Assembly (NCBI GenBank): GCA_043801935.1
Contig: JAZDLO010000042.1
Coordinates: forward strand, 1 to 11,232
From: JAZDLO01 sp043801935
GTDB taxonomy: Bacteria > Actinomycetota > Thermoleophilia > RBG-16-64-13
Length of the DNA stretch: 11,232 bases
Reading direction: 5' to 3'
Shown: piece by piece, positions 6,661 through 11,232 of the stretch
How the letters are laid out: every line of letters starts with the position of its first letter
How positions within the stretch are numbered: the first letter of the stretch is position 1
Notes under the pieces: generated by a model
Seen by the model: the letters and a program-made list of their open reading frames with translations, nothing else
Databases searched by the model: none
Told to the model about the DNA's origin: nothing
Made by a program: the position numbers and the translations under genes

Positions 6661-7383
6661 TTGATCCGATACGACGCAAACCAGGCAGCGTTCTATCGGG
6701 AGAAGTTGATCAAGAGGGTCGAGGCAGACACCCGAGACTGCTACCAATGTGGCAACTGTTCCGCGGGCTGTCCGGCTGCTTTCACCTTCGATTACACTCC
6801 CAACCAGGTGATGCGGATGCTCCAGGTAGGCCTGGTCGATAGGGTGCTTGACTCGAAAGCAGTCCAGCTCTGCGTCCAGTGCCTCACGTGCACGGCTCGC
6901 TGCCCCCGGGACATCGACATCGCGGGTATCTTCGAAGACCTCAAGACCATCGCCACCGCTCAGGAGCGGGAGGTGCCCGAGTACGCGAAGACCTTCAACA
7001 AGGCCTTCATGGGCGCAGTGGCCCGCTTCGGGCAGCTGCCGGAGCTCTATATGATGGGCATGTTCTATCTGGGCACGATGAAGCCGAAGATGGCGATGGG
7101 CGACGCCGGTCTGGCCATCCCCATGGTGATGAAGGGCAAGATGCAGTTCATCCCCCGCAAGGCCAAGGGTGCCGACGAGGTGTCCCGCATCTACAAGAAG
7201 ACAATGGAGAGGGCAAGGGCGCTCGCGAAGGCCGAGGCCAAAGCTGTCAATGCTGAGGCCAAAGCTGCGCAGGCCGAGGCTAAGGCGGCTGCCATGGGGG
7301 CCAAAGCGGAGATCGGTGCCGCGGCAGCGCTAGGGACGAAGGGCACTGCCGGCGTCGCGTCAGGGAGCGAGGTGGCCGAATGA
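6661..7383 (+). CDS. hdrC: Heterodisulfide reductase subunit C-like protein, with heptad-repeat tail
   Basis: The 240-residue protein starts at TTG behind a strong GAGGAGGG. HdrC is the small iron-sulfur subunit that passes electrons from HdrA to the HdrB active site. Two ferredoxin-type [4Fe-4S] motifs are intact: Cys27/30/33/37 (CYQCGNCSAGCP) and Cys71/74/77/81 (CVQCLTCTARCP). The core up to about residue 175 matches a normal HdrC in length. Beyond it lies an extra 65 residues dominated by Ala, Lys and Glu, including three consecutive AEAKAxx heptads (residues 191-211). That tail is likely helical or coiled-coil and not part of the usual family fold. The gene ends in a 4-nt ATGA overlap with hdrB, so the two are translationally coupled. 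It heads the hdrCBA-mvhD operon. Confidence 0.92.
   Translation: MIRYDANQAAFYREKLIKRVEADTRDCYQCGNCSAGCPAAFTFDYTPNQVMRMLQVGLVDRVLDSKAVQLCVQCLTCTARCPRDIDIAGIFEDLKTIATAQEREVPEYAKTFNKAFMGAVARFGQLPELYMMGMFYLGTMKPKMAMGDAGLAIPMVMKGKMQFIPRKAKGADEVSRIYKKTMERARALAKAEAKAVNAEAKAAQAEAKAAAMGAKAEIGAAAALGTKGTAGVASGSEVAE
7231..7293 (+). repeat. Three tandem 21-nt repeats encoding AEAKAxx heptads
   Basis: Within hdrC, units at 7231-7251, 7252-7272 and 7273-7293 encode AEAKAVN, AEAKAAQ and AEAKAAA. The 13-mer GAGGCCAAAGCTG is identical in units 1 and 2 and diverged in unit 3. The exact 21-nt period points to duplication followed by drift; the 7-residue period suits an amphipathic helix. Confidence 0.85.
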
Positions 7384-8393
7384 GCCTCGCGTACTATCCT
7401 GGGTGCTCCCTGCGCCACTCTTCCGCCGAGTTCGACCGCTCCACCCGCAAGGTGCTCGCGGCACTGGGGGTCGAGTACGAAGATGTTCCCGACTGGACCT
7501 GCTGCGGCTCCACGCCGGCGCACATGATGGATCATCTGCTTGCCCAAGCGTTGGCCGCGCGCAACCTGCGCCAGGCCGCACTGGTGGGCGAGGAACTCCT
7601 AGCCCCCTGTCCCTCGTGCTATCAACGTGAGAAGAACGCCGAGATAGAGATCCACAAGAGCGACACTTTCAGGGCGGAGGTCAACGAGGTCCTCGACAAG
7701 CCCTACGAGGGCCGGGTCAAGGTGTTTGCGCTACCCGAGTATCTGACGAAGTTCGTGGGGGAGGAGAAGATCGCTTCCCTTGTCAAAACCGACCTGTCCC
7801 AGCTCAGAGTGGTGCCGTACTACGGCTGCCTGCTGGGCCGGCCGAGCGAGCTCACCGGTGAATGCGACAACGAGCAGCCCATGATGATGGACCTGTTGCT
7901 GCAAGCCGCGGGCGTCGACGTGAAATGGTGGAACTACAAGACGGAATGCTGCGGGGCGAGCGTGGGCATGCCCAAGATGGAGATCCAGCGGCAGCTCAGC
8001 GGCAAGGTGCTGCAGCAGGCTCTGACCGCCGGCGCCGACGCAGTGGTGGTGTGTTGCCCCCTCTGTCACGTCAACCTGGACCTGAAGCAGGCTCAGATCA
8101 ACAGCTATCTCGGCACCGACTACGAGGTGCCCATCCTGTACCTGTCGCAGGTGCTGGGGCTGGCTCCGGGCCTGAGCGCCGACGACGTCATGTTGCGCAA
8201 GAACGTGGTCGACCCCGAGCCGCTGAGCAAGAAGGCCATCGCCGAGGCGGCGGCTGTCAAGGCGGAGGAAGAGCGGAAGGCGACCGAGAAAGCGGCGAAG
8301 GCCGCGGCGCGGGAGGCCAAGGCGGCGACGCCGGTCGCCGCGTCCACGGGGGCCGGGGCCACCCAAGACGCGACCGTGGAGGCGAAGCCATGA
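7380..8393 (+). CDS. hdrB: Heterodisulfide reductase subunit B-like protein, with Ala-rich tail
   Basis: The 337-residue protein starts at an ATG overlapping the hdrC stop. Both cysteine-rich CCG domains are complete: Cys9, Cys41-Cys42, Cys77, Cys80, then Cys150, Cys190-Cys191, Cys226 (after Cys225), Cys229. In the structurally known methanogen enzyme these bind two non-cubane [4Fe-4S] clusters that reduce a disulfide, so this subunit appears catalytically competent. In bacteria the natural disulfide or other acceptor is generally unknown. The conserved part ends near residue 270 (ILYLSQVLGLAPG). About 60 further residues are Ala/Lys/Glu-rich (such as KAEEERKATEKAAKAAAREA), then Thr/Gly/Ala-rich, resembling the HdrC tail in composition. 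The stop overlaps the hdrA start by 4 nt (ATGA). Confidence 0.94.
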   Translation: MSLAYYPGCSLRHSSAEFDRSTRKVLAALGVEYEDVPDWTCCGSTPAHMMDHLLAQALAARNLRQAALVGEELLAPCPSCYQREKNAEIEIHKSDTFRAEVNEVLDKPYEGRVKVFALPEYLTKFVGEEKIASLVKTDLSQLRVVPYYGCLLGRPSELTGECDNEQPMMMDLLLQAAGVDVKWWNYKTECCGASVGMPKMEIQRQLSGKVLQQALTAGADAVVVCCPLCHVNLDLKQAQINSYLGTDYEVPILYLSQVLGLAPGLSADDVMLRKNVVDPEPLSKKAIAEAAAVKAEEERKATEKAAKAAAREAKAATPVAASTGAGATQDATVEAKP

Positions 8394-10354
8394 GGATCGG
8401 AGTCTTCGTCTGCCATTGCGGCACCAACATCGCCGCCACCGTCGACGTCGCCGGCGTCACCAAACGGGCCCTCGGTCTCAAGGACGTCGTCCACGCTGAG
8501 AACATCATGTATACCTGCGCCGAACCGGGCCAGGCCGCCATCCAGCAGGCCATCAAGGACAAGAAGCTCGACCGCGTGATTGTGGCGGCCTGCTCGCCCC
8601 ACATGCACGAGGTGACCTTTCGGCGCTGCGTCGATAACGGGGGTCTCAACCCCTACCTGTTCGAGATGGCCAACATCCGCGAGCACTGCTCCTGGATCCA
8701 TACAGACATCCCCGTGGCCACCGAGAAGGCCTGGGACATCGTCAAGATGGCGGTGGCCAAGGCCCGCCGGCTCGAGCCTCTGTGGTCCAACGAGGTGGAG
8801 GTCAACAAGGACGTCCTGGTCATCGGCGGTGGAGTGGCCGGCATCCAGGCTGCCCTCGACCTGGCCGACGCCGGCCTCAAGGTGACCATCGTCGAGAGGC
8901 AGACCACCATCGGCGGGGTCATGGCCCAGCTCGACAAGACCTTCCCCACCATCGACTGCTCCGCCTGCATCCTCACGCCCCGCATGGTCGACTGCGCGCA
9001 GCACGAGAACATCGAGGTCATGGCCTACTGCGAGATCGACAAAGTGTCCGGCTACGTGGGCAACTTCACCGTCGACATCCGCAAGAAAGCGGCCATGGTC
9101 GACTGGACCAAGTGCATCGGGTGCGAGATCTGCGTTCAAAAATGCCCGTCGAAAGCTCCCGATTCCTTCAATGCCGGGCTGGAGCTCACCAAGGCCATCT
9201 ACATCCCCTTCCCGCAGGCGGTGCCCAAGCGGGCCGCCATCCAGGTCGATCACTGCCGCTGGTTCACCCAGGGCAAGTGCCGGGTGTGCGAGAAGGTCTG
9301 CCCGGCCGACGCCATCGACTACGAGCAAAAGGAAGAGATCGTCGAGAAGCGGTTCGGCGCCATCGTGGTGGCCACCGGCCTGGAAGTGTTTCCCTGGGAG
9401 CAGCGCTACCACGAGTACGGCTCGGGCAAGATCAAGGATGTCATCTCCGGCCTGCAGTACGAACGAATGCTGAACGCCTCCGGTCCGTACGGCGGGCACG
9501 TGCACCGGCTCTCCAACGGTGAGGATCCCAAGACGGTGGTCTTCATCCAATGCGTCGGCTCCAGGGACGAATCGGTGGGCCGGCCGTACTGCTCCAGCGT
9601 GTGTTGCATGTACACCGCGAAGCAGGCGCTCCTGACCAAAGACCACTGCGGCATGGACACCGACGTGTACGTTTTCTACATCGACATCCGAGCCACCGGT
9701 AAGGGCTACGAGGAGTTCATCAAGCGGGTGCAGACCGAGTTCGGCGTCAAGTACGTACGCGGCCGGGTCTCCAAGCTCTACGAGGAGGACGGCAAGGTGA
9801 TCGTGCGCGGCTCCGACACTCTGCTGGGCGAGCAGGTGGAGATCGCCGCCGATCTGGTGGTTCTCGCGAGCGGCATCATGGCCGCCGACGGGATCGTGGA
9901 ACTGGCCCAGAAGCTCAACATCTCCTACGACGAGTTCGGTTTTCTCAAGGAAGGCCATCCGAAGCTCCGTCCGGTGGAGACCAACACGGCGGGCGTGTTC
10001 TTGGCCGGCGCGTGCCAGGCACCCAAGGACATTCCTGCCACGGTGGCGCAGGCCTCCGGCACGGCTTCCAAGGTCATCGGCCTGCTGGCCAAGGACAAGC
10101 TCAAGACCAGTCCGATGATCGCCATCGTGGGTCAGAAGGACTGCGTGTCTTGCTGGAAGTGCATCGATGTGTGCCCGTTCAGCGCGCCGGAGAAACTGGA
10201 AGTGCGCCCGGGCGATTTCAAGAGCCATGTGATCGAGACGGTCTGCCAGGGCTGCGGCGTGTGCGTCGCCACGTGCCCGGTCAACTGCATCTCGCTCAAG
10301 GGCTTCCCGACAGACGCGATCCTCGACCAGATCGAGGAAGTCCTCGTCTCATAG
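8390..10354 (+). CDS. hdrA: Heterodisulfide reductase subunit A-like flavoprotein
   Basis: This 654-residue, full-length HdrA holds the FAD that splits electron pairs in Hdr complexes. Domains in order: N-terminal domain with Cys8/Cys10 (FVCHCGTN) and Cys43 (YTCAEPGQ); FAD-binding GGGVAG (146-151) ending in Glu169; Cys190/Cys193/Cys202 near the flavin; ferredoxin motifs at Cys242/245/248/252 and Cys289/297/300/304; the second nucleotide-binding half (FIQCVGSRDE, ASGIMAADG, GVFLAGACQAPKDIP); and a C-terminal two-cluster ferredoxin at Cys585/588/591/595 and Cys619/622/625/629. Every Cys is encoded as Cys, with no in-frame TGA, so no selenocysteine is used. It overlaps hdrB and is followed 13 nt later by mvhD. 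The frame is open back to 7862 inside hdrB; the ATG at 8390 is chosen because it gives the canonical N-terminus. Confidence 0.96.
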   Translation: MRIGVFVCHCGTNIAATVDVAGVTKRALGLKDVVHAENIMYTCAEPGQAAIQQAIKDKKLDRVIVAACSPHMHEVTFRRCVDNGGLNPYLFEMANIREHCSWIHTDIPVATEKAWDIVKMAVAKARRLEPLWSNEVEVNKDVLVIGGGVAGIQAALDLADAGLKVTIVERQTTIGGVMAQLDKTFPTIDCSACILTPRMVDCAQHENIEVMAYCEIDKVSGYVGNFTVDIRKKAAMVDWTKCIGCEICVQKCPSKAPDSFNAGLELTKAIYIPFPQAVPKRAAIQVDHCRWFTQGKCRVCEKVCPADAIDYEQKEEIVEKRFGAIVVATGLEVFPWEQRYHEYGSGKIKDVISGLQYERMLNASGPYGGHVHRLSNGEDPKTVVFIQCVGSRDESVGRPYCSSVCCMYTAKQALLTKDHCGMDTDVYVFYIDIRATGKGYEEFIKRVQTEFGVKYVRGRVSKLYEEDGKVIVRGSDTLLGEQVEIAADLVVLASGIMAADGIVELAQKLNISYDEFGFLKEGHPKLRPVETNTAGVFLAGACQAPKDIPATVAQASGTASKVIGLLAKDKLKTSPMIAIVGQKDCVSCWKCIDVCPFSAPEKLEVRPGDFKSHVIETVCQGCGVCVATCPVNCISLKGFPTDAILDQIEEVLVS

Positions 10355-10367
10355 AAAGGCGGTGAAG

Positions 10368-10871
10368 ATGGCCGAAGCAGCGCAAACAACCAAAGCCTCC
10401 GGCACCGCCCCGAGCACCGCGCCCGAGGGCAGCTCCGCGGCCGGCACGGCCGCCCCGGGAGGCGACCGCCCTGTCAAGATCATCGGCATAGTCTGCAACT
10501 GGTGCAGCTACGCCGGCGCCGATACCGCCGGTGTCGGCCGCTTCCGGCAGCCGGCCAACATCCGTCTGGTGCGCGTGCCGTGCACGGGCCGGATCGACCC
10601 GCTGTTCGCCCTGAAGGCTTTCGAGAAAGGCGCCGACGGGGTTCTCATAAGCGGCTGCCATCCCGGCGACTGCCATTATTCCGAGGGCAACTACTACGCC
10701 CGGCGCAAGTTCGAGCTGCTCGAGCGGATGATCCACCACCTGGGCATCCCCGAGGAGCGTTTTAAATGGACCTGGGTCTCGGCGTCCGAGGGCCAGCGCT
10801 GGCAGAAAGTGGTCACCGACTTCGTGGCCGGGGTAGTAAAGCTCGGGCCCCGCGAAGGGAGGGCCCTGTGA
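10368..10871 (+). CDS. mvhD: MvhD-like iron-sulfur subunit (F420-non-reducing hydrogenase delta type)
   Basis: The 167-residue protein starts at ATG 10368, with AAAGG 8 nt upstream; a GTG at 10362 would add two residues. MvhD carries a [2Fe-2S] cluster and links a hydrogenase or dehydrogenase to HdrA. The family cysteines are present: Cys43/Cys46 (CNWC), Cys72 (PCTGR), Cys97 and Cys102 (GCHPGDCHY), followed by GNYYARR. The first 35 residues form an Ala/Thr/Ser/Pro/Gly-rich extension before the core begins at VKIIGIVCNWC; ordinary MvhD proteins start close to that point. The stop overlaps the next GTG by 4 nt. No MvhA/MvhG hydrogenase subunit is visible; instead an FrhB-like gene follows, so the input partner is probably not a classical Mvh hydrogenase. 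Confidence 0.93.
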   Translation: MAEAAQTTKASGTAPSTAPEGSSAAGTAAPGGDRPVKIIGIVCNWCSYAGADTAGVGRFRQPANIRLVRVPCTGRIDPLFALKAFEKGADGVLISGCHPGDCHYSEGNYYARRKFELLERMIHHLGIPEERFKWTWVSASEGQRWQKVVTDFVAGVVKLGPREGRAL

Positions 10872-11232
10872 GCCGGCAGGACCACATCCGCGAGTTCGCC
10901 GCCGCCGCGCTCACCGCAGGTCGCGTGGACTACTTCATCGGTTGGAAGTATGGGTTCAACCAGTCAGAGGTCGTGCCCGCGTTCGTCAAAGACCCGGCCG
11001 ATGTCGAGCAGCTGGTCTGGAACCCGCTCTGTCACCATAACCTGGTGACCTTCCTCAAGCGCAACATGCCCGACCCGGCCGGCGCCAAGATCGGCGTCTG
11101 CGTGAAGGGCTGCGACAGCCGCACGCTGGTGGCGCTGCTCCAGGAAGAACTGGTAGACAAAGACAAGCTGTACGTGATCGGCGTGCCCTGCGATGGCATC
11201 GTCGACCGGCGCAAGCTCGAGAAGCAGTTCGC
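10868..11232 (+). CDS. FrhB/FdhB-family beta subunit-like protein, N-terminal part (3' end outside window)
   Basis: A GTG start overlaps the mvhD stop (GTGA), and 121 codons are visible before the window ends. The sequence resembles the N-terminal region of the coenzyme F420 hydrogenase/dehydrogenase beta-subunit family, which also includes formate dehydrogenase and NADH-type partners of Hdr in bacteria. Recognisable segments are DYFIGWKYG, PAFVKDPADVEQLVWN, a Cys55-His-His-Asn stretch, VCVKGCDSRTLVALLQEE (Cys78, Cys82) and YVIGVPCDGIVDRRKLE (Cys108). Members carry flavin and [4Fe-4S] clusters and usually oxidise or reduce F420, NAD(P)H or take electrons from formate dehydrogenase. The expected cluster motifs lie beyond the window edge. 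Its place directly after mvhD suggests that it is the electron input module or a bridge to it. The family call is reasonable; the electron donor is unknown. Confidence 0.72.
   Translation, partial: MSRQDHIREFAAAALTAGRVDYFIGWKYGFNQSEVVPAFVKDPADVEQLVWNPLCHHNLVTFLKRNMPDPAGAKIGVCVKGCDSRTLVALLQEELVDKDKLYVIGVPCDGIVDRRKLEKQF

Noticed and set aside
7862..8389. Upstream extension of the hdrA frame into hdrB
   Set aside because: It is a shadow frame of hdrB, and the HdrA N-terminus at 8390 is canonical with a 4-nt overlap typical of coupled genes.
8120..10228. 702-codon open frame on the - strand opposite hdrA
   Set aside because: It mirrors the codon positions of the strongly conserved hdrB/hdrA genes. 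Its translation is His/Asp/Gly-rich with no family motifs, as expected from high-GC antisense frames.
8390..10354. Selenocysteine in HdrA, as in some methanogens
   Set aside because: The frame has no internal TGA and the relevant positions are ordinary Cys codons.

Overview
The window is a GC-rich stretch of bacterial chromosome. Genes are packed tightly, several use GTG or TTG starts, and neighbours often overlap by 4 nt (ATGA/GTGA). The content points to a strict anaerobe that handles selenium/molybdenum cofactors and uses flavin-based electron bifurcation: a maturation pair for selenium-dependent molybdenum hydroxylases and a full HdrABC-MvhD set. The lineage cannot be fixed from the sequence. 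A high-GC anaerobic Actinobacteriota, Chloroflexota or Firmicutes relative would all fit. No tRNA, rRNA, CRISPR array, insertion sequence or phage gene is visible.

Region 1 (1-4132, + strand) looks like one catabolic operon. In order it holds the 3' end of an XdhC-type factor, YqeB (selenium-dependent molybdenum hydroxylase maturation), an M29-aminopeptidase-like/NicX-superfamily metalloenzyme, a small cupin, an alanine dehydrogenase with all its catalytic residues, and a MoaD/ThiS-type ubiquitin-fold protein ending in Gly-Gly-Gly. The first four genes are almost contiguous; the last two follow gaps of about 70 nt. This suggests breakdown of a nitrogen compound by a molybdenum hydroxylase encoded upstream of the window, with alanine or pyruvate as an exit point, but the substrate is not readable here.

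Region 2 (4181-6461) holds two divergent genes: an M20 metallopeptidase/deacylase on the - strand, converging on region 1, and a predicted secreted lipoprotein of unknown function on the + strand. The M20 gene has no ordinary start codon where its family normally begins, although a plausible sigma70 promoter lies just upstream.

Region 3 (6525 to the end, + strand) opens with a convincing sigma70-type promoter (TTGTGA, 17 nt, TATAAT) and an approximately 100-nt leader. It then runs hdrC-hdrB-hdrA-mvhD followed by a cut-off gene resembling the FrhB/FdhB beta-subunit family. Together these would form a soluble, FAD- and Fe-S-rich complex that confurcates or bifurcates electrons between ferredoxin, a thiol/disulfide-like or other low-potential couple, and a partner dehydrogenase. 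HdrC and HdrB carry Ala/Lys/Glu-rich C-terminal tails, including three exact-period heptads in HdrC, and MvhD carries an Ala/Thr/Pro-rich N-terminal extension. These added segments are the most unusual structural feature of the window.
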